Shown here: positions 30,910 to 39,749 of the stretch, piece by piece
Layout: every line of letters starts with the position of its first letter
Numbering within the stretch: the stretch's first letter is position 1
Source of the DNA: Streptomyces harenosi
GTDB lineage: Bacteria > Actinomycetota > Actinomycetes > Streptomycetales > Streptomycetaceae
Direction of reading: 5' to 3'
DNA length: 46,787 nucleotides
NCBI RefSeq assembly: GCF_011008945.1
Contig: NZ_WYCT01000013.1
Span: 1 to 46,787 of the forward strand
Translations under genes and position numbers: made by a program
The notes under the pieces: model-generated
What the model was told of the DNA's origin: nothing
Database searches by the model: none
What the model saw: the letters and a program-made list of their open reading frames with translations, nothing else

Positions 30910-31626
30910 TCAGCCGAAGACTGCGCGTACGGACGCTTCGACCTCGGACTCGGGAATCCGGGCCCTGAACTGAACAGGAAGCGGGTTGTCGAAGCTCACC
31001 ATCTCCGCCATTCCACAATGGATGGCACGGTAGTGCTCGCGGGCGTCCACGGCCGTGGTGGTCAGGGTGAGGATGGCGAGGTTCCGCCCGTCCGGGAAAG
31101 GCAGGTACGCGGTCGCCTCATACAGGGACCGCCGCTGCGCGTCGGCCTCCGCGGGAAGCTCCACCACTGCCTCGATGAACGCGCCGGGCCCACAGGGCAG
31201 GTCCGCCACATCGACGGGCAACGCGTTCCTGCGCGCTGTCGCCGCCCGTACCGCCGCGAGCTTGGGCGGAGTCCACGGGATTTCGCGTCGGGCGAGAGTG
31301 ATGACCGATTCCAGCATGGCGCCGCCGTCGGCCTTGTGGGCACCGATGGCGAAACTCACCACCCCTTCCCGCTGCATCTCCAGGGTCAGCCCTCGCGCCT
31401 GGGCGAGCTGTGCCAGGAGGCCGGCCTGCCTCTCCCTCGGTACCGACTTCAGCAGCCAACCGACCACTTCGTCCACCCGGCCGCCCTCAGGAGAATCGGG
31501 CCGGGTGAAGAGATCTCGGAAGGGGACCTCCACGTAACCGGGTGGCAGCGCGAACCACAGGTCGCAGGTGCGCCCCAGAGCCGACTCGTCGATGGCGTAC
31601 TCGTACGCATCCTCGGCGTCGATCAC
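30910..31626 (-). CDS. Cassette C globular protein ending in AVFG
   Basis: 238 residues from GTG 31626 (AGGGCTT upstream), thirteen bases after the large gene. Features shared with the 24008 and 28160 proteins: FALPPGYVEVPFRDL at the N-terminus, a helical LLAQLAQARG segment, VADLPCGPGAFIEAVV with LPCG, then beta-rich YLPFPDGRNLAILTLTT and a C-terminal AVFG. Soluble, with no signal peptide. Length matches the cassette A member (236). The family is unknown to me; cassette co-occurrence argues for a dedicated role with the adjacent WXG pair. Confidence 0.73.
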   Translation of the reverse strand: MIDAEDAYEYAIDESALGRTCDLWFALPPGYVEVPFRDLFTRPDSPEGGRVDEVVGWLLKSVPRERQAGLLAQLAQARGLTLEMQREGVVSFAIGAHKADGGAMLESVITLARREIPWTPPKLAAVRAATARRNALPVDVADLPCGPGAFIEAVVELPAEADAQRRSLYEATAYLPFPDGRNLAILTLTTTAVDAREHYRAIHCGMAEMVSFDNPLPVQFRARIPESEVEASVRAVFG

Positions 31627-31639
31627 GAGTTCAAGCCCT

Positions 31640-32944
31640 TCAGTGCGCTGCGCCGAACAGGATCTTCATGGTCTTCAGGGCCGTCGCGCCGTGGCCGCCT
31701 GCGTCGAAACTCCCGGCGCGGAAGCCGTCCATCCCGGCGGCGGTGTTCTCCGCCCCGGGGTGCTCGATGTCGTCCCAGAGGTTCTTGGCCACGCCGTACG
31801 TACCGGTGAGCGCACCGGCTCCGGCGACCGAGCCGTCGACGGCCTTGCCCCATGTGGACGGGTTGGCCGTGCCTTTTACCAACCAGGTGGTCAGCGGGTT
31901 CTCGGCGGCGTGGATCCGTTGCGCGGCCAGCCAGGTCTTGCCGCCCGCGCTGCTGAGCTTCTGCCCGAGGGTGAGCGCCTCCGCGCCGGCGTTCGCCGAC
32001 CGCACGGCGCCGTTGACGCCGCGGGCCACGGCACCGACACCCGGGACAACACCGAGGGTGTCGCCGACCACGCCCACCGCGTTGTTCCAGAAGTCGGCGT
32101 CGAACTCCCCCTTCGTGAAACCGTCCTCGAGCGAGGCCCGCACCACCGGATTCGACAAGCGGCTGGTCAATGTGGCCGCGCCGGCCGCCGCGGCCACCAG
32201 CAGCAGGACGGGCCCTACCGGCACGGTGAAGAACAGGGCCGCGAGACCTGCGATCGCCGCCACCGCGCCGAGGACGTCCGTCAGGTTCTCCCCGACCCAG
32301 TCCATGCTCTTCTCGAACCAGTTCGGCTCCTCGGGCGCCAGCTTGTCCGTGGAGTCCCGCAGGAGGCGGGCCTTGCCGCGGGCGTCGGTGGAGTGGTCCT
32401 CCTCCAGCTCCTTCGCACGCTTGATGACGTCGTTGTACGCGGTCTTGGCGTCGTTCACCGCCTCCCGCGCCGCGTTGAGCTCCTCGGTCGCCCTGTCCAG
32501 CCGGGCCTGGGCGTCCTTCAGCGACGCTTCGTCGGTGAACGCCTTGCCCGTGAGCCTGAGATCGGGGTCGGCTGAGGCCGACCTCTCACGACCCTCGGCT
32601 GCTTCGATCCTGCCCTTCGCTTCCTCGGCCCGGCCGTCGAGGGCCCGGGCCCGGTCCTGGTAGCCGTCGAGTGCTTTCTGCCAGTCGGTGAGCGCCGCGG
32701 CGGCCTTGGTGAGGGAGGTGTGGGCGTTCTTCAGATTCACTGGCAGGGCGCCGTTCAACTGCTCGCGGAAGGCGACCGCCGCGTCCCCCTGCCAGGAACT
32801 TCCCGAGCGCAGGTTCTCGATCATCCTGTGCGCGTCGGCGATGGCCTGTGCAGACTTCCGCAGCCTGGCTGTCAGGTCCGAGACGATCGAGACATCGCCC
32901 GGTACCGGGTCGAATCCCAAGTGCGGGTACGGAGTCGCCGTCAC
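31640..32944 (-). CDS. Cassette C large WXG protein with hydrophobic PGVG segment
   Basis: 434 residues from GTG 32944, overlapping the small gene's stop (GTGA). TPYPHLGFDPVPGD at the N-terminus and W51-Q-G are nearly the same as in cassette A. A long helical coiled-coil-like region (~85-190) precedes a hydrophobic segment pair (~225-260, LGAVAAIAGLAALFFTVPVGPVLLLVAAAAG shortened to its core) and LGVVPGVGAVARGV (~300). The C-terminus is Gly/Ala-rich. The A and C large proteins are clearly closer to each other than to B. No toxin domain is recognised. Export through the EccC machine with its small partner is expected from the WXG hairpin. Confidence 0.8.
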   Translation of the reverse strand: MTATPYPHLGFDPVPGDVSIVSDLTARLRKSAQAIADAHRMIENLRSGSSWQGDAAVAFREQLNGALPVNLKNAHTSLTKAAAALTDWQKALDGYQDRARALDGRAEEAKGRIEAAEGRERSASADPDLRLTGKAFTDEASLKDAQARLDRATEELNAAREAVNDAKTAYNDVIKRAKELEEDHSTDARGKARLLRDSTDKLAPEEPNWFEKSMDWVGENLTDVLGAVAAIAGLAALFFTVPVGPVLLLVAAAAGAATLTSRLSNPVVRASLEDGFTKGEFDADFWNNAVGVVGDTLGVVPGVGAVARGVNGAVRSANAGAEALTLGQKLSSAGGKTWLAAQRIHAAENPLTTWLVKGTANPSTWGKAVDGSVAGAGALTGTYGVAKNLWDDIEHPGAENTAAGMDGFRAGSFDAGGHGATALKTMKILFGAAH

Positions 32945-33252
32945 TGCCCGTCTCCCTGCCCCGCCGCCTTGCGGAAGCCTTCCTCGAGTGCCTTGTCGAC
33001 CTCTTCATAACTGGCCTTGGTCTGGTCGACGTTCTCCGCAAAACTGCCGGTCAGCTCGGCGAGCTGCTGCGAGCCGTACCTCCAGTGCTCGTAGAAGCCG
33101 GCACAGGCGGCGTCCAGTTCCCTGGTCCCGATGCCCTCGACGGACACGTCCCGCATCCATGCGCGGACGTTGTCGAGTTCGGCCCTGGCGTTCTCCAGCG
33201 TCGTCCGGAAGCGTCCCAGCTCTTCGGTATCGGTCTTGAAATAGTCGGTCAC
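32941..33252 (-). CDS. Cassette C small WXG100-like protein
   Basis: 103 residues from GTG 33252 with GGGAGCTT upstream; longer in-frame starts lack a ribosome-binding site. Two helices surround GFYEHWRYGSQQL (W-R-x-G). The IGTRELDAAC element matches the cassette A and B small proteins. The second helix ends with SYEEVDKALEEG, giving YxxxD. It is the first gene of the minus-strand cassette, coupled by GTGA overlap to the large WXG gene. Likely a secreted heterodimer partner. Confidence 0.84.
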   Translation of the reverse strand: MTDYFKTDTEELGRFRTTLENARAELDNVRAWMRDVSVEGIGTRELDAACAGFYEHWRYGSQQLAELTGSFAENVDQTKASYEEVDKALEEGFRKAAGQGDGQ

Positions 33253-33284
33253 AAGCTCCCTCTCAGGTGCCCGGCCCTGTCGGC

Positions 33285-33314
33285 CGACATGTCGTTCGGT
33301 AAACATGTCGTCCG
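33285..33314 (-). promoter_or_regulatory. Tandem ACATGTCGT repeats upstream of cassette C
   Basis: ACATGTCGTTCG (33287-33298) and ACATGTCGTCCG (33303-33314) match at 11 of 12 positions, 16 bases apart. The first is the core of a perfect palindrome CGACATGTCG (33285-33294). They lie 33-62 bases upstream of the cassette C start and look like paired operator sites. Confidence 0.4.
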
Positions 33315-33362
33315 TTCATCCGGTCACGGGACCGAGGCCCGGCCTGGTACCGAAAGCACGAA

Positions 33363-33391
33363 GGGGGCGGGCCGTGGCACGGCCCGCCCCC
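33363..33391 (-). terminator. Strong GC hairpin after eccC
   Basis: GGGGGCGGGCCGTG (33363-33376) and its complement (33378-33391) form a 12-14 bp stem, 20 bases after the eccC stop. It should end the eccC transcript before cassette C on the same strand. Confidence 0.75.
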
Positions 33392-33411
33392 CCCCAGGGG
33401 CCGGAGAGGAC

Positions 33412-36400
33412 TCAGCTCTCCGGCAGGTATGCCGTCTGGACCAACTGGCCGCTGGACCGGCGGGAGATGAACTGGCCGCGTCCGGGCGGCATCGGAGCGG
33501 CCTTGACGTTGTTGAACACCGGGCCCTCCGACGGGTCACCGGAGAGCACGATGCCCTGCGCGCCCAGCTCCTTGATCCGGGTGAGCACCGGCTCGAAGGA
33601 CGACCGGGAGGCACCCGAGGTGGTGCGGGCCAGGACGATGCGCAGGCCCAGGTCGCGCGCGAACGGCAGGTACTCCATGAGCACCGACAGAGGGTTGCCC
33701 ATCGACGTGGCCACCAGGTCGTAGTCGTCGATGAAGATGAACGCGTCGGGCTCGCTGTACCAGCTGCGGTTGCGCAACTGCTCGGGTGTCACGTCCGGGC
33801 CGGGCATGCGGCGGCTCATCGAGCCGGCCAGCGACTCCATGACCTCCTGGAGCTGCGGACCCGAGGCGCAGTACTTGTACATGTGGCTCTCGGGGACCTG
33901 GCCGAGCAGCGCGCGCCGGAAGTCCGAGACCACGAACAGTGCCTTGCTGGGCTCGTACCGCTCCGAGACCTGCTTGGCGATGAACCGCAGCAGCGAGGAC
34001 TTGCCGGACTCGCTCTCGCCGTAGATGACGAACAGCGGGTCGGTCTCGAAGTCCACGAAGACCGGCGACAGCGTGAGCTCGTCGACGCCGATGGCGATGC
34101 CCCGGCTGGCGAAGTCGCCGCCGGCCGGCAGCTCGGAGGCGTGCAGCATCGTCGGCAGCATCCGCACCTTGGGCGCGGTCGGGCCCTGCCAGGCGCTGTT
34201 GACGCTGCTGACGAGGTTCGCCATGCCGTCGGCCAGATCCTCCACCGTGGCCGACCCGTCGATACGGGGCGTGGCGGCGAGGAAGTCCAGCTTGTCCGGG
34301 GACAGACCGCGGCCGGGCTTGCCCACCGGCACGTTCTCGGCCCGCTTGCGGTCGAACTCCGACTCCATCGCGTCACCGAGTCGCAGCTCCAGGCGGCTGA
34401 GGATCTGGTCACGCAGGGCCGGCCGCATCTCGGTGTACCGGGTGGCGGTGACGATCAGGTGGATGCCGAAGCCGAGACCGCGGGTCGCGATGTCCGCGAT
34501 GACCGGGTCGAGCAGCTCGTAGTCGTTCTTGAACGTCCCCCAGCCGTCGATGATCAGGAAGACGTCACCCCACGGCTGGTCGGGGTAGTGCCCCTGCGCC
34601 CGGCGGTTGCGGAAGGTCGCCATGGAGTCGATGTTGTTGGCGCGGAAGAACTCCTCGCGGGCGTTGAGGATGCCGTGCACCTCCGCCACCGTACGCCGGA
34701 CCTTCTCCTGGTCCAGGCGGGAGGCGGCCCCGCCCACATGGGCCAGCCCCTCCATGGCGAGCATGCCGCCGCCGCCGAAGTCGAGGGCGTAGAACTGCAC
34801 CTCGGCGGGGGTGTGGGTGAGCGCGAAGGCCGCGATCATCGTGCGTACCAGCGTCGACTTGCCGGACTGCGGACCACCCACGATCAGCGCGTGACCGGCG
34901 GAGCCGGACAGATCCGCGTACATCACGTCGCGGCGCTGCTCGAAGGGCTTGTCGACCAGGCCGACGGGGACGACGAGCTTGCTCTGGGCGTGGTAGCCCT
35001 CGGCATGCAGACCGCGCTCCGCGCTGATGTTGAGCGCCGGCAGCACCTGGTCCAGGCTGAACGGCTCGTCCAGCGGCGGCAGCCACACCTGGTGGGCGGG
35101 CGGACCCTGGCCCTCCAGGCGGCTGACGATGACGTCCAGCACGGTGTCGGCGAGCGCGTCGTCGATCTGCTCCCGGCGGGTCTCCGGCTCGGGCTCGGCC
35201 AGGATGCGCACCGGCACCGGCGCGGCGGTGAACAGCACCGGCGAGCGGTCGATCCGGCCGCCGCCCTCGGCCACCGGCCCGTTCGGCCGGTAGGTGCCCG
35301 ACACATAGGCGGCCTTGAACTGCACCATCGTGTCGGTGCCGTACTTCAGGATGCCCGCGCCGGGGACGTTGGGCAGGTGGTAGGCGTCGGGCACGCCGAT
35401 CGCCGTACGGGACTCCGCCGCGGAGAAGGTCCGCAGACCGATCCGGTACGACAGGAACGTGTCCAGGCCGCGCAGCTTGCCCTCCTCCAGGCGCTGCGAG
35501 GCGAGCAGCATGTGCACACCCAGCGAACGGCCGATGCGGCCGATCTGGATGAACATCTCGATGAAGTCCGGCTTGGCGGCAAGCAGTTCGCTGAACTCGT
35601 CGATGATCAGGACGAGCGAGGGCAGCGGGTCGAGCGGGGCGCCCGCCGCGCGCGCCTTCTCGTAGTCGGTGATGTTGGCGTAGTTGCCCGCCTGCCGCAG
35701 CAGTTCCTGACGACGGGTCAGCTCACCGGTGATGGAGTCGCGCATGCGGTCCACCAGCGTGAGCTCGTCCGCCAGGTTGGTGATCACCGCGGAGACGTGC
35801 GGCATGGAACCCATGCCGGTGAAGGTGGCACCGCCCTTGAAGTCCGCGAGGACGAAGTTGAGCGTCTCGGAGGAGTGGGTCACCGCCAGGCCCAGCACCA
35901 GGGTCCGCAGCAGCTCCGACTTGCCGGAACCGGTGGCGCCGACGCACAGGCCGTGCGGGCCCATGCCCTCCTGCGAGGCTTCCTTGATGTCCAGCATGAC
36001 CGGCTCGCCGTTCTCGCCGAGACCGATCGGCACGCGCAGCCGCTCGTGCAGCGTGCGCGGCCGCCAGGTGCGCGAGACGTCCACGCTCGCCGCGTCGCCG
36101 ATCTGCATCAGGTCGGTGAAGTCCAGGTTCGCCAGCAGCGGTTCGTCGGCGTCCGCCGCGCCCAGCCGCAGCGGCGCGAGCTGACGGGCCAGCGACTCCG
36201 CCTGCGCCTGCGACAGCACGTCGGGCTGCCCGGTGAAGACGCCCGTGCCCGCCTCCAGCTCCATGCCGTCGGGCCACACCCGTACCGACAGCGAGCCGCG
36301 CGGCTCGTCGAGTTCACCCGGCACCACCTCGATGATGGTCACGCCCTGGAGGCCCTCCGCGGAGGCGAGCACCGAGTCCGGCGGCACGCTGCCGCCGTCC

Positions 36401-37350
36401 AGGACGACGACCACGTGCGGCTGGTCCAGCACCGGCTGGCCCTCCCGGCTCCACCGGGGCCGGCCCTCGAGCTGGTGGGCGATCATCTCCTCGAGCTCGC
36501 CGAGGTCGTGGCAGAGCAGCCGGCGCGTACCGGCGCCGTCGGACTCCTTGTGCTGCAGGTGCGGCAGCCACTTGGTCCACTCCCACTCCACCGCCGCGCC
36601 CGGCGCGGCCACGACCGCGACCACCACGTCCTCGGGCGAGTGCAGCGAGGCAAGCTGACCGATCACCGCGCGGGTCTGGCCGTAGACCGTCTCCGTGTCA
36701 CCGGAGATCGTCACGTGGTAGAAGGAGCGCAGCCCGATGGCGAGCGGAAGGTCGTTCAGCGTGCCGTGACCGGCGATGAACTGCTGCATCGCGTGGGCGG
36801 TCAGCGGCTCCAGCTCGTCCACCGGCGCGGTCTCGGGCGCGACCAGCGGCGTCGCCAGCTGCTGCGGCCCCAGGCCGATGCGCACCTGGACGAAGTCCTG
36901 GTCGGTGGAGCGCCGCTCCCACAGCCGCGACCCCTCGGCGACCAGCGCCCACAACTGCTCGGGCGCCGGGTGGAGGTAGTGCTGGGCGTCGCGCTGCTTG
37001 TGCGCCGTGCGCCGCACCTCGCGCCGCTTCTGCGCCAGGTACTTGAGGTAGTCCCGCCGGGCCTCGGCCATCTGGCCGGACGGCCCCTTCCGGGCCCGCA
37101 CGATCTGGGCTATCACCATGGCGACCGTGGAGGCCATCATGAGCATGCCCATGATCTTCATGAAGCCCTGGGCGCCCGGCATGAAGAAGAACGCGGCCGA
37201 CGAACCCATGCCCAGCATGGGCAGCAGGTTCATCAGCAGGCTGTCGTCCTCCGTGCGCGGGAGTTCGGGAGGGGATTCGAGCTTGACCTCCTCACTCGGC
37301 ACCTCCGGCGGGTATACCCGCGGCGGGCGCTTGACGATGACGACGCTCAC
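33412..37350 (-). CDS. eccC: Type VII secretion ATPase EccC (fused EccCa/EccCb)
   Basis: 1312 residues from GTG 37350. The N-terminal cytoplasmic segment starts SVVIVKRPPRVYPPE, as in EccC. Two transmembrane helices (~40-85) and a DUF-type domain follow, then three FtsK/SpoIIIE-type P-loop domains: GATGSGKS (~471-478), GGPQSGKS (~824-831), GESESGKS (~1110-1117). Walker B is intact in domain 1 (LIIDEF) but altered in domain 2 (LIIDGWG) and present as IFIDDYD in domain 3, consistent with the known pattern that domain 1 is the main ATPase and the C-terminal domains bind substrate. EccC recognises YxxxD/E C-termini such as those of EsxA/EsxB and the small WXG proteins here. Divergent from eccD. 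Confidence 0.96.
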   Translation of the reverse strand: MSVVIVKRPPRVYPPEVPSEEVKLESPPELPRTEDDSLLMNLLPMLGMGSSAAFFFMPGAQGFMKIMGMLMMASTVAMVIAQIVRARKGPSGQMAEARRDYLKYLAQKRREVRRTAHKQRDAQHYLHPAPEQLWALVAEGSRLWERRSTDQDFVQVRIGLGPQQLATPLVAPETAPVDELEPLTAHAMQQFIAGHGTLNDLPLAIGLRSFYHVTISGDTETVYGQTRAVIGQLASLHSPEDVVVAVVAAPGAAVEWEWTKWLPHLQHKESDGAGTRRLLCHDLGELEEMIAHQLEGRPRWSREGQPVLDQPHVVVVLDGGSVPPDSVLASAEGLQGVTIIEVVPGELDEPRGSLSVRVWPDGMELEAGTGVFTGQPDVLSQAQAESLARQLAPLRLGAADADEPLLANLDFTDLMQIGDAASVDVSRTWRPRTLHERLRVPIGLGENGEPVMLDIKEASQEGMGPHGLCVGATGSGKSELLRTLVLGLAVTHSSETLNFVLADFKGGATFTGMGSMPHVSAVITNLADELTLVDRMRDSITGELTRRQELLRQAGNYANITDYEKARAAGAPLDPLPSLVLIIDEFSELLAAKPDFIEMFIQIGRIGRSLGVHMLLASQRLEEGKLRGLDTFLSYRIGLRTFSAAESRTAIGVPDAYHLPNVPGAGILKYGTDTMVQFKAAYVSGTYRPNGPVAEGGGRIDRSPVLFTAAPVPVRILAEPEPETRREQIDDALADTVLDVIVSRLEGQGPPAHQVWLPPLDEPFSLDQVLPALNISAERGLHAEGYHAQSKLVVPVGLVDKPFEQRRDVMYADLSGSAGHALIVGGPQSGKSTLVRTMIAAFALTHTPAEVQFYALDFGGGGMLAMEGLAHVGGAASRLDQEKVRRTVAEVHGILNAREEFFRANNIDSMATFRNRRAQGHYPDQPWGDVFLIIDGWGTFKNDYELLDPVIADIATRGLGFGIHLIVTATRYTEMRPALRDQILSRLELRLGDAMESEFDRKRAENVPVGKPGRGLSPDKLDFLAATPRIDGSATVEDLADGMANLVSSVNSAWQGPTAPKVRMLPTMLHASELPAGGDFASRGIAIGVDELTLSPVFVDFETDPLFVIYGESESGKSSLLRFIAKQVSERYEPSKALFVVSDFRRALLGQVPESHMYKYCASGPQLQEVMESLAGSMSRRMPGPDVTPEQLRNRSWYSEPDAFIFIDDYDLVATSMGNPLSVLMEYLPFARDLGLRIVLARTTSGASRSSFEPVLTRIKELGAQGIVLSGDPSEGPVFNNVKAAPMPPGRGQFISRRSSGQLVQTAYLPES

Positions 37351-37522
37351 CGATCCACCAGTCCTTCACGCAATCGCAATCCTGAACCGCCCCCGTCGTG
37401 ACGGCCCCCGTACGTACGTCAACTCTCCGGTCTTCGCCGGGCCCATGAGTCGGGGCGTTGATCCTACTGTTCTGCGGGCCCGTTGAGCCGGTAGGGGATG
37501 AGGAGATGACGGGTGGGGGCGG

Positions 37523-37528
37523 TAGGGT
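37523..37528 (+). promoter_or_regulatory. Candidate -10 hexamer for eccD
   Basis: TAGGGT lies 85 bases upstream of the eccD GTG in the 262-base eccC/eccD divergent region. No convincing -35 was found at 16-18 bases, so this is weak. An ACGTACGT self-complementary run also lies nearby on the eccC side (37413-37420). Confidence 0.25.
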
Positions 37529-37612
37529 GACGCACCGAACGAGGCGCGCAGCGGGAATCGCCCGGGCAAACCGCGCCGGATCACCGAGTACTGGACGAGG
37601 GGGAACCGTCAG

Positions 37613-39076
37613 GTGAGTACGGTTTCAGCAACCGGATTCTGCAGAGTCACGGTGGCGGCACCGAACAGCCGGATCGATGTCGCACTTCCGGAGGACGTGC
37701 CGCTCTCTGACGTGTACCCGGAGATCCTGCGGCTGTCGGGGCAGACGCCCGAGGAAGCCGCGCCCACCGGGTACAACCTGGTACGCCGGGACGGTTCCGT
37801 CCTGGACGACGGCCGTTCGCTGGCCGAACAGCAGATCCGCGACGGCGAACTGCTGCTCCTGCGGCCGTTCGCGGACTCCCTGCCGCCCGCCGTCTTCGAC
37901 GACGTCGTGGACGCCGTCGCCGCCGCCGTCGAGACCGACCGCCGTAGCTGGAACGACGGCATGATGCGCGTCGTCGGCCTGGCCGCCGGCGCGCTGCTGC
38001 TGATCATGATGGCGCTGGTGCTGTGGTTCTCGGAGCCGCTCGCCCACGACATGCACGGACTGCCGGGCGTGATCGCCGGCGTCACCGGCGTCGTCCTCGT
38101 CGCGCTGGCGGCCGTACGCGCCCGCGTCTACGACGACCACCACGCGGCCGCCGCCCTCGGCCTGGCCTCGCTGCCGCACCTGATGGTGGGCGGCTCGGGC
38201 GTCGTGGGCGTTCCCTCGGGCGAGGGACCCGGCCGTCTGCACCTGCTCATCGGCTTCGCCGTCGTCCTCGTCGCCGCGGTGCTGCTGGTACTGCTGCTGC
38301 CCCGCAACGACGCGCCCTTCGTCGCCGCCGCGTTCGCCGCCGCCGCCGGGGTCCTCGCCACCTTCGCCGCGATCGTCGGCGAGGCCGAGCCGCGCCACGC
38401 CGCCGCCGTCACCGCCGTGGTGATGGTCGCCGTGATCGGCTTCCTCCCCGGCTGGTCCGCCCGGTTCGCCAAGCTCCCCATCGGCTTCCGCTCGCCCGAC
38501 CAGATCGCCAAGCGCGGCCGCGCCGAGGACCAGCAGGAGCAGGAGCCGGTCGACTTCCAGACCATCGCCGACCAGGCGCGCCGCGGGCACGAGCTGCTGC
38601 TCGGCCTCGTCGGCGGCTGCGCGGCCGCGGGCGTCGCCTCCGCCGGTGTGGTGCTCGGCTTCTCCACCAGCGGCTGGGCCCAGCTCCTGTCGCTGGCGGT
38701 CGGTCTCGCCATGCTGATGCGGGCCCGCCTCTTCCTGTACACGGCCCAGGTCGTGACCCTGATCATGTCGGGCATCGTCACGATCTGCCTGCTGGTGCTC
38801 GGCCTCGCCCTGAACCCGCCGGCCGACATCATCAAGGAACTCGTCTTCAACGGGAACAGCGCCCCGCTGGACATCCGCACCGTCTGGCTCTCCGCCGCCG
38901 TCGCCCTGGGCGCCGTGCTCCTGGTGGCCATCGCCCTGATCGTGCCGCGCAAGGGCGTCACCCCGTTCTGGGGCCGCATGCTCGACCTGAGCGAGGGCGC
39001 GGTCCTGCTCTCGCTCGTCCCGCTCTGCCTCGCCGTGCTCGACCTGTACGCGGCCGCCCGGGGCATGACGAGCTGA
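37613..39076 (+). CDS. eccD: Type VII secretion membrane protein EccD
   Basis: 487 residues from GTG 37613 (GAGGGGGA upstream). The N-terminal ~95 residues form the ubiquitin-like YukD domain of EccD (CRVTVAAPNSRIDVALPEDVPLSDV cut to its start, then LVRRDGSVLDDGRSLAEQQIRDGELLLLRP). About eleven hydrophobic helices follow from residue ~120 to the end, with a charged cytoplasmic loop near FRSPDQIAKRGRAEDQQEQE. EccD builds the membrane vestibule of the ESX complex. It is transcribed away from eccC and is followed by rpsO after 299 bases, a junction that marks the right edge of the secretion locus. Confidence 0.95.
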   Translation: MSTVSATGFCRVTVAAPNSRIDVALPEDVPLSDVYPEILRLSGQTPEEAAPTGYNLVRRDGSVLDDGRSLAEQQIRDGELLLLRPFADSLPPAVFDDVVDAVAAAVETDRRSWNDGMMRVVGLAAGALLLIMMALVLWFSEPLAHDMHGLPGVIAGVTGVVLVALAAVRARVYDDHHAAAALGLASLPHLMVGGSGVVGVPSGEGPGRLHLLIGFAVVLVAAVLLVLLLPRNDAPFVAAAFAAAAGVLATFAAIVGEAEPRHAAAVTAVVMVAVIGFLPGWSARFAKLPIGFRSPDQIAKRGRAEDQQEQEPVDFQTIADQARRGHELLLGLVGGCAAAGVASAGVVLGFSTSGWAQLLSLAVGLAMLMRARLFLYTAQVVTLIMSGIVTICLLVLGLALNPPADIIKELVFNGNSAPLDIRTVWLSAAVALGAVLLVAIALIVPRKGVTPFWGRMLDLSEGAVLLSLVPLCLAVLDLYAAARGMTS

Positions 39077-39210
39077 GTCCGGCCGCTCACGGGCGGTCAC
39101 GGCGCGGCGGCCTCACCTCGCCCGGTGGCGGCCGCCGCGCCGTGCCGGGACCGCCGGCCTGCGGCGGCACCGCCCGCGCGCACCCGGGCAGGCCCGCCCT
39201 GCCGGACTGG

Positions 39211-39216
39211 TAGGGT
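39211..39216 (+). promoter_or_regulatory. Candidate rpsO promoter -10
   Basis: TAGGGT occurs 160 bases before the rpsO GTG, in the 299-base gap after eccD; the -35 is not well defined. A long leader would suit S15 autoregulation, but I cannot identify a specific S15-binding structure by eye. Confidence 0.3.
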
Positions 39217-39375
39217 GGGCGATGGCCGTTTGTGTACGCACCCCCGGAATCCCTGGCGAGAGCCGGATCTGGAGGTCGCGCCCAGCGGATCCCCGCCTCC
39301 CGAGTTACGGAAGTCCCCCCGAGAAGCAGACCGGGGGCACTCGGTGGCCATGCGCAGAGAATCAGAGGAGTACGC

Positions 39376-39663
39376 GTGTCGCTCGACGCCGCTACGAAGA
39401 AGCAGATCATCGCCGAGTTCGGTACCAAGGAGGGTGACACCGGCTCCCCCGAGGTCCAGGTCGCTCTGCTGTCCCGTCGGATCTCCGACCTGACCGAGCA
39501 CCTCAAGACCCACAAGCACGACCACCACTCCCGTCGTGGTCTGCTGATCCTGGTCGGTCAGCGCCGTCGCCTGCTGCAGTACCTCGCCAAGAAGGACATC
39601 CAGCGCTTCCGTGCGCTGGTCGACCGCCTCGGCATCCGCCGCGGTGCGGCGGGCGCCAAGTAA
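39376..39663 (+). CDS. rpsO: 30S ribosomal protein S15
   Basis: 95 residues from GTG 39376 (GAGGAG five bases upstream). Full-length S15: [39 protein letters not shown], and [10 protein letters not shown], which are the rRNA-contacting signatures of the family. It binds 16S rRNA and the central domain of the 30S subunit. It precedes pnp as in most bacteria, with an intervening terminator and processing hairpin. Codon use is the highly biased pattern expected of a ribosomal gene. Confidence 0.98.
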   Translation: MSLDAATKKQIIAEFGTKEGDTGSPEVQVALLSRRISDLTEHLKTHKHDHHSRRGLLILVGQRRRLLQYLAKKDIQRFRALVDRLGIRRGAAGAK

Positions 39664-39673
39664 GACGCCGTGG

Positions 39674-39710
39674 AGGGAGCGGTTCCCATCGTTCGGGGGC
39701 CGCTCCCTTT
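39674..39710 (+). terminator. rpsO terminator/attenuator
   Basis: AGGGAGCGG (39674-39682) pairs with CCGCTCCCT (39700-39708), extended by internal TTCCC/GGGGG pairing, and is followed by TTT. Partial read-through into pnp is expected, since pnp is normally co-transcribed with rpsO. Confidence 0.8.
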
Positions 39711-39749
39711 GCTGTACGTGCGCGGTGTCACCGCGGCTTTGTAGTGTGG

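Noticed and set aside
34554..35306. Several short minus frames inside eccC
   Set aside because: They are alternate-frame shadows of the intact 1312-residue eccC frame.
32848..37401. A very long plus-strand open frame opposite eccC
   Set aside because: It is the antisense shadow of eccC, produced by high GC third positions. It encodes low-complexity His/Arg/Gln/Val-rich sequence with no family match.
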